Shown here: positions 45,914-57,558 of the stretch, piece by piece | How the letters are laid out: every line of letters starts with the position of its first letter | How positions within the stretch are numbered: the stretch's first letter is position 1 | Assembly (NCBI GenBank): GCA_036873135.1 | Contig: JAPTYO010000002.1 | Span: forward strand, 35,021,452 to 35,085,451 | Source of the DNA: Clarkia xantiana subsp. parviflora | Lineage: Eukaryota > Streptophyta > Magnoliopsida > Myrtales > Onagraceae | DNA length: 64,000 nucleotides | Reading direction: 5' to 3' | Program-made: the position numbers and the translations under genes | The notes under the pieces: model-generated | Database searches by the model: none | Told to the model about the DNA's origin: nothing | Seen by the model: only the letters and a program-made list of their open reading frames with translations

Positions 45914-46445
45914 ATGGATGTTGCCGGTCGCGTGATTGGACAAGGAATGAAGCTGCTGAACTCGTCTAATTACCGGATTTGGAAGTCCTGCATGGAGTCG
46001 TATCTCGTGAGCGAAGACTTGTGGGATATCGTTGGAGGCAGTGATACAACCGCCCCGGAGGAGACCGCCAAAAACGGTGAAGAGGTCAAACGCTGGAAGC
46101 GGATGAATGCCAAGGCGGAGTTTGCCTTGAAGAGGTCGATATCGTCAGAGGTGTTTGAGAATATTTCACGATGCACCTCTGCCAGTTCGATCTGGAAGAC
46201 GCTAGACCAGCTATACAACAAGAAGAACGAGGCGCGGTTACAAATGTTGGAGACGGATCTGGCGAATGCGAAGCAGGGTGAGTCGTCGATTTCACAGATC
46301 TTTTTAAAGGTTAAGAACTTGTGTTCAGAAATTAATTTACTCAACCCGGAGGAGCCAATTTCGGAGGCGCGGATAAAACAGTCTATTATTCGGGGATTAC
46401 GTTCCGAGTATATACCGTTCGTTACGTCGATTCAAGGGTGGGTCC
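45914..46445 (+). pseudogene. gag: copia gag-protease ORF, first part (before nested element C)
   Basis: Starts at the first ATG after the leader. It encodes the UBN2-type gag domain of copia elements, with LNSSNYRIWKSCMESYL at the N-terminus, a helical region and a later IKQSIIRGLRSEY segment. The frame holds 177 codons plus one base up to the GGTCC target site, where element C interrupts it. The remaining two bases of the codon and the rest of the frame lie at 57559 onward in matching phase, so the ORF was open when C landed. It ends now in LTR sequence. Confidence 0.9.
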
Positions 46446-47142
46446 TGTTGGATCACGGTGGAACTCCGGTACGGATCTTGACGGCAATCCTAGCTCCTTT
46501 GCTCCACGCAATCCTGCAAGAGGGGATAGACCGGGCGGTGACCCAGAATCCCTCTCCGATGCTTAAATGAGTACTTCGTCTGACTGGCAAGTAATAGATA
46601 TCAAAGTGTATTCAACTCAACGTAAATGATCTGAGGTGACCTCCTGCCCTTTTATAGGCAAAGAGATGCCTCAGGTACCTGGCGAACCGTTAGGGGTGGT
46701 TAGCCCGTATCCCGTATATCTCGTACGTGATCTCGCGTATCTTAGCCATGCCCCGCGTATCTCGGCCACGCTCCGTGTATCTTAACCACGTTCCGCGTAT
46801 CTCGGCCACGCCCCGCATATCTTGGCTTTTTCCTCTGATAACGAGTCCCGACTCCCGTCGGGGACTCCAGAGTTATCTCGTTGTGTCACCGCTCGGGGCC
46901 CCTCGTCATCGTGACAGGGCCAATCATTCTCAGGGATTCATCATCGGGGCCTACTTAAAGGCTTCTCATCGGGAGCTTCCAGCTCCACTGTCGGGACCGA
47001 CTCTGTCGGGACCTTGCTTCGTCGGGACTCCCTTCATCGGGACCCTCCTCCTAGGTCATCTTGACCCTTACTCTGGGCCTGGTGGGCCTGTTTGCCGTTT
47101 CCTCGCCGTTAAAGGGCCTGACGGCTGTAGTCGGACCCATCA
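46446..47142 (-). repeat. 3' LTR of element C (left)
   Basis: TGTTGGATCACGG...CCCATCA on the plus strand. CTATAAAAGG on the minus strand (near 46650-46660) is the TATA region. U3 has repeated CGCGTATCTCGG motifs. Confidence 0.97.
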
Positions 47143-47155
47143 TTTGCCCCCAAGA
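47143..47155 (-). other. Polypurine tract of element C
   Basis: The complement TCTTGGGGGCAAA adjoins TGATGGG, as in B and D. Confidence 0.85.
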
Positions 47156-47462
47156 CATGAGGGACTTTTAGTTCGTCGTGTCTTCCAACTCCCGATTTTC
47201 CAATACTAGAGTCGGGGATCTGTTCCTTGGTTCAGTTACTTAATTTATCAGTCTTCTCCTCTACGTTTCCTCAGGGTTTTGTAGATAACTGCTATATCCC
47301 AAAGGTCTCTTCGGTTTTCTAGTGCATTAAATGCAGCAGATAATGGAGTGACGTTTTCGACCCACGTGCCTGATAAGGAAACCCTCTTCGTTGCTTGTTC
47401 GTCTTTTTCTTTCTAATTTTCCCAGAGTCCCACTGTATTTTCTTGCCCTGGTTGCTTTTCAG

Positions 47463-50075
47463 ACAGCGGTTCCAGCTCCGAGGGGAGAAAACCCTTTAAA
47501 TTTGACTATGCTCCAAATGAGATTTCTACTACTGCTTATGATGCAGCTCTCCGAGAGGGTTGCATCACCATCACCTGGGAACCTCGTTTCCCGTATCCTC
47601 GACATCGTCCCTCGAGTGACCCTGAGGTTACTCGTCCCCAGAAAGGGGAGGTATTTGTTTCTACGGGACAAATATCAGCGGGGATCAGGTTCCCCTTTTG
47701 TGGTAGCCTGGTCGAGCTGTGCCATCATTACCGAACACACCCCACTACCTTCTCTCCTCATGCCATCCGTATCTGGAACGCCTTTCAAGTCCTCTGTCTT
47801 CGACAAAAATGGGTCTACAGCCTCCAACTCTTCCGGACCTTCTATGGGCTGAAGTGCAACGAGGCGGGGGTTTGCGCCTTCTACCCTCGGATGCCCAAGT
47901 GGAGTAAGCAGCAGCTTGCCCGGCACGGTTGGACCAGTGACACCTGGAAGGTGGTCAAGGGTCGGGGACTCTTGATCGATACAGGGTCCGACAACAGTAG
48001 CTGGAAGAAGAGCTACTTCTTCATCCAACATTCTTCTATTCCTTGGCCTCGGTGGGAGGTGGCAGCAGATCCCCCGCCTGCTTTCCATACTTATGCCGAT
48101 GAGGACTTCGAGACTCTCCAACTAATCCAGCTTTATCGTTGGGGAGAGTCTTACACTCCTCTCAATGCTAACTCTCTGGTGGAGCGGGACCTGGTGCAGG
48201 CCGGGGTCCGACTCCTCAGTATTGTCTCTGGGGGGCAACTCTTCGACGGCCCTTCCAACGTGGTCTCTTGGGTAACCTTCTAACTTTTCTTTGTTTATTG
48301 TTTGCAGCCAAGAAGGTATCTGTGCTGACCGATCTATTCCTTAAGCAGGGGGAGACTGATGTTGTCCGCCCCTCGCGGAAGAGGAAGTCTGCCAAGAAGG
48401 CTGCTGCCAGGTCGGGGTCTCCTTCAGCGGAGTAGCCCAAGCGAACGAGGGTGGATCTGGACCAGCTCTTTGATGTCCAGAATGCTGAAGAAGGTAAACA
48501 ACTCCGACTTGCTATTAAATCGTATAAAAGGATGGTCCCGTCGGACTTGATTTCCTCGACCAAGAAAGGCCGCATTGCTGATGTCAAAAGAATCCTTCGA
48601 GGCGAAACTCCCCGAGTCTTGAAGGCAGGCTACTATCATTACCGCGGGAAGGATCAATACGTCTCCCGACGTATCATTTGGTGTAAGAATCCCGATGAAC
48701 TTCCTGACTACCTTTCTGAAGCTCTTCATCCTCCAGGTGCAGGTCGCTCGGGAGCTTCCTCGGGTACCGCAGCTTCCGCAGATGCACCGCCTCCAGCGGG
48801 GGTGCCTTCTTCAGCTGGAGAGAAGGCACCATCTGGCGAACAGTTTCGTCAGGTGGAGACTCTGGACTCCTCCGAGGAGACTGGCGGGGCTGACCCCCCT
48901 CAACAGCGTCGGAAGGCGGGGCAATCCCCCTTGAAACCAACCCCTCAGGGGCCGCCTCCTTCGTCTCCTCCGCAGCAGCGGGAGCTCTCACCTATCCACG
49001 ACTTCTCTCCCTCCCCTGTTCGGGCCGAGACGGAGGCGTGCCCTTCCCTTCCTCGTCCTATCTCTCCCCTTGCTCTCGATGGGGACTTCTACAGGCCCTT
49101 CAATTCTTCACAGGCGAATGCCCCTTGGACTCCTATCCAGACGCTTCAGGGAGTCCCGCTTACACAAGGGGAACGGGACCAGGAGTTGGCCCTACATCTG
49201 CTGGCGGGTTCTATTCTGCCTTCTATGCGGCATCCGATTTACCTCAATCGGACACATATGCAGCGGGATATCAGGGATATGGCTGTGCGTCGCGTAGAGG
49301 TGAGACTTTGCTTCTTTCTTGTTGATGGTAGATCGAGTCGTTTGTTCATTAACATTTTTCCTTTTTACTGCAGGAGCTCGGGGACTACAACCGCCTCATC
49401 GGGTATATTATTGCCTATGATGAGGCCCGGGAGCGGGACCGAGGGGTCCGCGAGCAGCTTCAGGCGGATCTCAAGGCCTTCCAGTCTCTGGGGGGGAAGT
49501 TAGTCAAGGAGCAGGCTGCCCTTAATCAGAAGATTCGGGATCTTCAGCAGCAGATCGCGGACTTCGAGGGGCTCTTGAGGCAAGAGCGGCAGGAGCGGGG
49601 GGTGATTGTGGACAGGCTGGCTTAGGAGAAGAAGGCTGCCGAGGACCAACTGGTTCTTGAGAAGAAGGCTTTGGAGGAGCTAATCGCGGGGTTTCCTGCG
49701 CAGCTGGCCGAAGCGGAGGAAAAGGGCCGGGAGGACTATCGGAGGTCGGCGGGTTTTCAAGCTGATGCCATGAAGTTCTTTGGCGCAGAGGTGGAGAACA
49801 CTCTCTTCAACGTGGTTGAGGAGCTCCACCTGGAGTATGGCGACGCCATCAACTTCGACAAGTCTCCTTCCCTCGCTCCCTTCGCGAAGAAGTATTTTAC
49901 TCTTTCCGAGGAGAGTGACGGGGGGAATACTCCCGTAATTATCGAAGACGCTTCTGAACTTCCAAGTGCGGACGCCCCGATAACTAATCCTCCCGAAGCC
50001 AATCCTGTGGATCCCTCTGCTACTGACTCCGCGGACCAAGCTGCTGCCGATGCTGCCGACAAGGACCAAGCTTGA
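47463..50075 (+). pseudogene. Antisense accessory gene of element C, two TAG stops
   Basis: Exons 2-4 match element B: 47463-48271, 48313-49299 and 49374-50075. Exon phases and splice sites are conserved (TTTTCAG acceptor; GGTAAC...GCAGCCAAG; GTGAGA...ACTGCAG). The first exon is not intact: where D has ATGTCTG-GTAAGG, the closest match near 47365 reads GTGCCTG-ATAAGG, so both start and donor look lost. Exon 2 carries the Transposase_28-like domain (FVSTGQISAGIRFPF; WKKSYFFIQHSS). Exon 3 has ILRGETPRVLKAGYY and a Pro-rich linker. Exon 4 has the coiled coil and an acidic Asp/Ala tail. TAG codons at 48433 and 49623 break the frame. The protein is clearly diverged from B's, yet exon lengths differ only by multiples of three. 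Confidence 0.8.
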
Positions 50076-50199
50076 ATATTTTTATCTTTTAGGGTCCTTG
50101 TATCTTCTTCTCTTTTGTCATCATCGGGCCTTTGAGCCCCTTATCAATATTGGACTCCTTTAATTTCGATCTTTTGTTGTCTTCCGTCTTTCCCGACGA

Positions 50200-51190
50200 T
50201 TTAACAACCTGCACCACTTAAGGCGACTTAGCATCGAGTGCATCACTTAAGACGACTTAGTTCTTAGCAGTCGAAACTTCGATACTTAAGAATTTCTCAT
50301 ACGTCCTTCCCGACGATTTAATAACTTGCACCACTTAAGGCGACTTAATATCGAGTGCGTCACTTAAGACGACTTAATCGTTATTTAGGATAAGCCTAAA
50401 GATCGTACACCACTTAAGGCGACTTAATCCCACGCATCACTTAAGACGACTTTTGGATACTTAGAATAAATCTAAAGATCGTACACCACTTAAGGCGACT
50501 TAATCCCACGCATCACTTAAGACGACTTTTGGATACTTAGAATAAATCTAAGTATTGTGCACCACTTAAGGCGACTTAATCTCACGCATCACTTAAGACG
50601 ACTTTTGGATACTTAGAATAAATCTAAGTATTGTGCACCACTTAAGGCGGCTTGATCTCGTGCACCACTGAAGGCGACTTTCATCGTGCACCACTGAAGG
50701 CGACTTTCATCGTGCACCACTTAAGGCGACTTTTCAGTTTGCGCCGCTTAAGGCGACTTAATATCGTGCACCACTGAAGGCGACTTTTAGATACTTAGAA
50801 TAAATCTAAGGGTCGTGCACCACTCAAGGCGACTTTTCTCGTGCACCACTCAAGGCGACTTTCATCGTGCACCACTGAAGGCGACTTTCATCGTGCACCA
50901 CTGAAGGCGACTTTCATCAGGCACCACTGAAGGCGACTTTCATCGTGCACCACTGAAGGCGACTTTCATCGTGCACCACTGAAGGCGACTTTTACACTTA
51001 GCATAAATCCAAGGACAACTCTTATTTGGAAGCAACCTCTTTATTTATTGATGGCATAAGATTGGCTTACATCGAATTAAACGATAAATAGCATACACCA
51101 CTTAAGGCGATTTTACATCGGGCACCACTTAAGGCGACTTTTTCGGGCACCACTTAAGGCGACTTTATCGAGCACCACTTAAGGCGACTT
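50200..51190. repeat. CACCACTTAAGGCGACTT repeat array of element C
   Basis: Dozens of short units of GTGCACCACTTAAGGCGACTT or CACCACTGAAGGCGACTTTCATC (21-25 bp; longer higher-order units of about 75 bp between 50400 and 50660). They lie between the convergent 3' ends of the antisense gene and pol. The AAGTCGCCTT core on the opposite strand resembles the array of element B. Confidence 0.95.
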
Positions 51191-51193
51191 TCT

Positions 51194-52972
51194 TCAAGCA
51201 TGGTGTTTCCTCAAGTGTTCGCCACTTAAAGAATGCTTTAATGTTCTGCCATCGAGGTCTTCCAACTTGTATGCGTTCGGAGCTGGCATCCCCACGACCT
51301 TATAAGGTCCTTCCCATTTTGGTGACATCTTGTTGATTCGATCCAAAAGGGTGAACTCGTTGCGACGCCAAACCAGCTCCCCGACAAAGAATTGTCGGGA
51401 CTTCACTCGCCGATTGTAGTATCTGGCCGTCGCTAAGCGCATTCGAGCTTGGACTTCATCGGCTTCCCGCCTTTTCTCTTCGAGTAGGTCCAAGTCCAGA
51501 CGTCTCACTTCATCGTTCGTCAGGGGCTCATAATATCTCATCCGATGGGACGTCACAGCTACCTCCACAGGGGCGACAGCTTCCGTGCCATATACGAGGC
51601 CAAACGGAGTCTCCCCTGTTGATCGTTTGGGTGTCGTTCTAACAGCCCAAAGTACATTTTCCAGTTCGTTCAGCCATTTGCCCTTCAAGGCATAGACCCT
51701 CTTCTTCAGGCCATCCATCACGATTTTGTTGGCTGACTCCACCTGGCAATTAGTCTGAGCATGGCGTACGGAGGCGGCCCGATGCTCAACGTTCAGTTCT
51801 TCCAGATACTCCCTCACCTGAGAGCCGTTAAACGGTGGGCCATTGTCGCTGATCACCACCTTAGGAATCCCGTATCTGGACACGATGTGGGTTTGGAGGA
51901 ACTTGACGATCTGGTTCCCCGTTGTTCTGGCCAATGCCTTCGCCTCTATCCATTTCGAAAAATAATCGATAGCTACAAGTAAATACTTACATTGTCCTTG
52001 TGCTTGTGGAAGAGGTCCCACCAAGTCGATGCCCCACTGCGCGAAGGGCCAAGCGCTCTTGATGGATGTCAGGTTAGCAGCCGGAGCCACGATACTCGGG
52101 GCGTACCTCTGGCACGCGTCGCATGATCGGACCAACGCCGTTGCTTCTTTGTTCATCGTGGGCCAATAGTAGCCTAAGTTCAACACCTTCCTCAAAATGG
52201 ATCGGGCCCCTTCGTGACAAGCCGCGATCCCCTCATGCATTTCCTTTAGGATTCGGTTGGTGTCGGGTTCTGCTACACACTTCAGGTACGGAGTCGAGAA
52301 CCAGCCCTTCTTGTACAGCTGATTGTCTAGCATCACATAATTAGACGCGATCCGACATATCCTGTCTGCTGCTACCTTATCCTCGGGGACTGCCCCCGTA
52401 GTCAGATACGCGACTATCGGGGTCATCCAAGTGGGCTCCTCCTCCGATTTTGCTTCAACGGTGCACACCTGCGTGGGGTCGATGTTTGATAAGATCACCT
52501 TCTCCAGGAAGTGCACCTTCCGACTTTCTTCTAAGGGTGCCCCCAGGGCAAATTTGCTCAAGGCGTCTGCCTCTACGTTCTCCTCCCTCGGAATAGCCTC
52601 GATATCGAAGCTTTTGAAGCTCTCTCTCAGGGCTTGTACCTCTCGCAGATACTTCTTCATTATCGGTCTCCTTGCTTCGTATCGCCCTTGAACTTGGTTT
52701 ACGATTAACGCTGCGTCGCACTTCACTCTCAAGTGATCGATTCCAGTGCCTTTAGCAATTTTCAGGCCCGTGATAAGAGCTTCATACTCCGCTTCGTTGT
52801 TTGTGGCCTTGAATGTTAAAGCCAAGGCATATCGGAGAGGTTCACCTTCACCTGGTGGTATCAACAAAAAGCCCGCTCCTGACCCGTCTAAACTCGCGGA
52901 GCCGTCCGTGTACATCTCCCAGGTATTTTCTTTATTTGGCTGTTCTGATTGCTCTGCCCTCTCTGGTTGTTC
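51194..52972 (-). pseudogene. pol: Archaeal-type RNase H and integrase part of element C pol
   Basis: Open from just after the TAA at 52973 to the natural stop at 51194, about 590 codons. It starts with the second RNase H (MYTDGSA at the N-terminus, EAEYEAL, KCDAAL, NVEADALSKFA). Integrase follows, with the HHCC finger (CHEGAR...CDACQRY), catalytic WGIDLVGP, SDNGPPF and QVESANK segments, and a C-terminal KWEGPYKV (GPY) motif. All three catalytic acids are present, but a Cys replaces the usual Gly two residues before the catalytic Glu region (TNCQVE instead of TNGQVE). In the intact family this region is translated as the C-terminal part of the polyprotein. Confidence 0.92.
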
Positions 52973-54217
52973 TTATGTCGGGACCTCCATGGTTGCCCCC
53001 TCTACAGGGCCCGTTTCTTCTAGATCGGGGGCTGTAGATTCTGCTATAAAGTCCGCCAATGCCTGGCCCTTGATGGCCGTTCTTGGAGCAAAGTGTATTC
53101 GAAACTCACTGAGCTCTACTGCCCATTTCACCAATCTCCCCGATGCATCCGGTCGGTTCAAAAAATGCTTCAAAGGCTGGTTCGTTAGCACAGTGATCTC
53201 GTGTGCGTGGAAATATGGCCTTAGCTTCCGAGCAGTAATTATCAACGCAAAGAGGTACTTTTCAACGGCGGGATAGTTCAATTCAGATTTGGCAAATGCT
53301 TTGCTTACATAATAGACGGGGACTTGATTACCCTCGACAACCTTTACTAACACAGAGCTAATGGCAAATTCAGAAACAGCCAAATAAAGGAAGAGCGGCT
53401 CGCCTGGAACCGGTTTTGCCAGCGGCGGGAGTGTGCGAAGGTGCTGCTTTAGTGCTTGGAATGCCTCTTCACATTTGGCGGTCCATTCGAATTTTTTGTT
53501 GGCCCTCAAGACTTCAAAAAACGGCATTGATCGGTCGCTGGCTTTGGACAGGAAGCGGTTCATTGCAGCTAGTCGGCCATTCAGTACTTGCACCTCCCGA
53601 TGGTTTATCGGAGACTTCATCTCCTCGATTGCCCTCAGCTTCTCAGGGTTCACTTCAATTCCTCTTTGGCTTACCATGAAGCCCAAAAATTTCCCTGAGT
53701 GGACTCCGAAGGCGCATTTCGTCGGGTTCAGACGAACTTGATGGAGCCTCATCCGCTCAAATGCCATGGTCAGGTTGTGCACGTGATCCTCGGCTTGTCG
53801 GGACTTCACCAGCATATCATCCACGTAGGCTTCCATGGTTTCTCCCAGCATATCTCCAAACAGCTTATTCACCATCCGCTGGTAGGTTGCCCCGGCATTG
53901 ATCAACCCGAAAGGCATGACATCGTAGTGATAGATGTCGCTGTCTGCATAGAACGCTGTGTGGGGGGCGTCTTCTTTGGCCATCTTGATCTGGTTGTAGC
54001 CTGAATACGCATCCATGAAACTTAACAGCTCATGTCCCGATGTAGCATCCACCAGCTGGTCAATCCTCGGGAGTGGATAGCAATCTTTTGGACAAGCCTT
54101 GTTCAAGTCGCGGAAGTCCACGCACATTCGCCACTTCCCGTTAGTCTTCTTCACCAGCACTGGGTTGGCAACCCAAGTCTGGAATCGGAGCTCCTTAATG
54201 AAACCAGCATCGAGCAA
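52973..54217 (-). pseudogene. pol: Reverse transcriptase and RNase H part of element C pol
   Basis: About 414 codons, from the frameshift near 54217 to an in-frame TAA at 52973-52975. It contains the RT palm with AYVDDMLVK, the FGLINAGATYQRMVN segment and the connected RNase H (LFLYLAVSEFAISSVLV). It is in the same frame as the integrase part but shifted against gag-protease. Confidence 0.92.
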
Positions 54218-56820
54218 CGGACGCCTTCGGACGCCTTTTCTGTGCCCACCTCCTGTTGGATCGCGATCTTCTTATCCGTGCCCATCGGACGCCTTTTCTG
54301 TGTGATAGGCTTGATCGCGGGGTCTATTTTCAGCTCGTGTACGATCACGTCGGGGCTGATTCCTGGCATATCGCTGGGGGACCAGGCAAACAGCTCTTTG
54401 AACTCTTTCAGCAGCTCCACCAATTTTTGGGTTGTCTCCTCAGTTAGAGCAGACCCGATTTTCACCTTCCTCTGGGGTCCATCGATCTCGACTTCTTTCA
54501 GATCTTCTACGGGGGCGGGACGCCCAAACTCTTCTCTGGGATCTGTGTCTGTCTGGAGGACAGTCATAGCCTCTCGCCTCCTCCTCCGGGTAGCATTGAC
54601 ATAGCATTTTCGGGACGCCACCTGGTCGCCTTTGACCTCCCCGACTCCGTGGTCGGTCGGGAACTTCATTTTCTGGTGTACAGTCGAGGCAACCGCCATC
54701 AGAGGATTAATGGTGGTTCTCCCGATAATTGCATTGTAGGTCCCCGCGGAATCAACCACGAAAAACTCCACGTTCCTCCTTTCTGATTTCCACCCGCTAC
54801 CAAACTCCACTGGTAAGGTGATTACTCCTAGCGGGTAGGAGGTTGAGCCAGAGAACCCGACCATCGGGAAGTTTGCCTCCTTTAGATCTTTCTTCGTCTT
54901 CCCCATAGCCTCCAGCGCGTCCATGAATAGGATGTCGGAGGAGCTCCCCCCGTCGATTAGAATTCTCTTCATTTCGAACCCGTCTACATCCAAGGTTACC
55001 ACCAAGGCATCGTCATGTGGAGTCTCTACGCCTATGAGGTCCTCCGACGAGAAGGAGATCACCATCTCTTCTTTCAAGGTCCAGGATCGGGACCTCTTAC
55101 CCAACACCACTGCCGTAGGGATCCTAGAGGCGTAGACCTCTCGGGCGGATGAGGTATCACCTCCAGCAGCAAATCCTCCATGAATCACGTTGATGACTCG
55201 TCTCTCTTTGCGAGCACCGGATGACTCTGGATCAGTTCTCTTCTTTTTCGGGGACCGATCGCGGGATCGGGAACGGGACCGTGATCGGGACCGAGAGCGG
55301 GACCGGCATCGTTTGTCCCCAACGAACTCCTTGAGCTTTCCCTTCTGGATTAGCTTTTCAATCTCCTTCTTCAGCTCCCGACAGTGATTGGTGTCGTGGC
55401 CATTTGCGCGGTGAAATCGACAGTAGCGATCTGTGCGGGACCCCAGGAATTCTCCATCTTTCTTCGGGGGGTACCTGGAGATACCTTGTCGCTCCATGAC
55501 CGTCAGCACTTCCGCCATGGAGCAGTTGAGAGGAATGTCAAAATCCTCCCGCTTATCCTTCCTCGAAGAACGTCTGTCGTCCCTTCGATCCGGACGACCT
55601 CGATTCTTGCCGCTGTCGGGTTTACCCTTTGACTTACGATCGTCGAAAGGTTTACTCGACTGCTTCCCCTTGTTCGACTTTGGGGGTTCTAGTTCTCCTG
55701 CGGCTATCTTTGACTCCTGGACATCGATCTGCCGCTTCACCCTCTTCTGCAATGCCTCCATATTCCACACAGCCTTCTCAGCCACGCTGTGCATCAAGTC
55801 GGAGCCATAGGGGGCTGTCAGGTTCCGAATGAAGGTGCGGATGGTTTCGCCCTCCGAGATTTCTTCATCTATCTCTGCTACGCTGGCTGTGTACCGCTGG
55901 TAATAATGAGCCAGCGATTCGTCGGGCCTCTGCACCACCTGGGTCAAGGACCTCACGCTCTTCAATAAACGCCTCCGACCCTGGTACTGTTGAATGAATC
56001 GGTCGTGCATGTCTGCCCAGCAAGTGATGCAGCCTGGGGGCAGACTAAAGAACCAAGTCAGGGCCCTTTCTCCCAGTGTGTTCGGGAACAACGTACACAC
56101 TATGTCTTCACTTGGGGCTCTTCCCAGACACGCCATAAGGTGCTTCTGGACGTGGCGAACTGGATCTCCTTCGCCATCATACTCCTTTATCGTGGGGATG
56201 CCTAGCCCAGGCGGGGCTAGGGTGTCAATGAGTCGGGGGACGAAGGGATGAGTGGATCGATCCCTCAGTTCCGACACCAGCGGCTTCTGTTCTCCCATAC
56301 AGATGTTCACGATCTTTACCACCTGGTCGGGAGTGATGGGACCATTCAGGGGAATGGTCCTGTGCTGTATTGGTCCTGGCCCATCAACCACGAACCTTTC
56401 CGGCTGACCAGTTGCCCTGCCTCTGTCCTGGCCTCGGGGCGGGGCTTCCTGTGCGTTCCGACCCTCTGTCGGCAGGGTCGCTTCCTCCAACGGGGGCATC
56501 TCCTCCTGCCTCCTCGCAGCCTCTCTTCGATCCAAGAGAGCCTCTACAGCCGCCAGAAACATGGGCATGGCCTCTGCCATGGCCTTCGTCAAATCTGCAG
56601 CTGGGGGAGCCTCCTGCCCCCTGTTGTCCTGGTGCTGAGGGGCAACATTTTCGGGATGCGATCCATTGTGCCCTCCTGACTGGGAGAGCTCAGCCGGAGG
56701 GTGGTTCTGGTTTTCCTCTTGTTCTGGTACTGAATTCAGATTCGTTGCAGCAGGGTGACGGGAACCACCGGATTGTCCCCTTCTGTTCTTGCCAGCCGCC
56801 ATCGATCGAGTAGAAGGCAT
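54218..56820 (-). pseudogene. gag-pol: gag-protease part of element C, ends in a frameshift
   Basis: ATG at 56820, 37 nt after the LTR. Gag of about 560 residues has the retrotransposon gag domain (LTWFFSLPPGCITCW; FIQQYQGRRRLL), a knuckle-like CRFHRANGHDTNHC and an Arg/Ser-dipeptide tail. The protease follows with the active site IDGGSS. The frame then runs toward RT until a 27-bp segment replaces 4 bp near 54218-54244 and shifts it by net +23. Gag is intact, so this copy could still supply capsid protein, but not a full polyprotein. Confidence 0.93.
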
Positions 56821-56839
56821 ATCAGCTTTTTGTTTGATT

Positions 56840-56856
56840 CCCACAGACGGCGCCAA
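56840..56856 (-). other. Primer-binding site of element C
   Basis: The complement TTGGCGCCGTCTGTGGG abuts the LTR end, identical to element B. Confidence 0.88.
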
Positions 56857-57553
56857 TGTTGGATCACGGTGGAACACCGGTACGGATCTTGACGGCAATC
56901 CTAGCTCCTTTGCTCCACGCAATCCTGCAAGAGGGGATAGACCGGGCGGTGACCCAGAATCCCTCTCCGATGCTTAAATGAGTACTTCGTCTGACTGGCA
57001 AGTAACAGATATCAAAGTGTATTCAACTCAACGTAAATGATCTGAGGTGACCTCCTGCCCTTTTATAGGCAAAGAGATGCCTCAGGTACCTGGCGAACCG
57101 TTAGGGGTGGTTAGCCCGTATCCCGTATATCTCGTACGTGATCTCGCGTATCTTAGCCATGCCCCGCGTATCTCGGCCACGCTCCGTGTATCTTAACCAC
57201 GTTCCGCGTATCTCGGTCACGCCCCGCATATCTTGGCTTTTTCCTCTGATAATGAGTCCCGACTCCCGTCGGGGACTCCAGAGTTATCTCGTTGTGTCAC
57301 CGCTCGGGGCCCCTCGTCATCGTGACAGGGCCAATCATTCTCAGGGATTCATCATCGGGGCCTACTTAAAGGCTTCTCATCGGGAGCTTCCAGCTCCACT
57401 GTCGGGACCGACTCTATCGGGACCTTGCTTCGTCGGGACTCCCTTCATCGGGACCCTCCTCCTAGGTCATCTTGACCCTTACTCTGGGCCTGGTGGGCCT
57501 GTTTGCCGTTTCCTCGCCGTTAAAGGGCCTGACGGCTGTAGTCGGACCCATCA
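56857..57553 (-). repeat. 5' LTR of element C (right)
   Basis: Same length as the left LTR; about five differences by eye. A frame reading through it on the plus strand into the copia sequence is an accident of the nesting. Confidence 0.97.
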
Positions 57554-57558
57554 GGTCC

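Larger units (their letters stand above)
46446..57553 (-). mobile_element. Tat-lineage Ty3/gypsy LTR retrotransposon C, nested, TSD GGTCC
   Basis: The LTRs 46446-47142 and 56857-57553 are both 697 bp and differ by eye at only about five positions, the youngest pair in the window. GGTCC is duplicated at 46441-46445 and 57554-57558 inside copia gag. It has the same layout as B, reversed: gag-pol on the minus strand and the antisense gene on the plus strand, with a repeat array between them. Confidence 0.97.

Noticed and set aside
57138..57558. First 140 codons of a long plus-strand frame that continues into copia gag-protease
   Set aside because: This part is LTR sequence of element C read through into the copia element; the same frame occurs in the left LTR at 46727.
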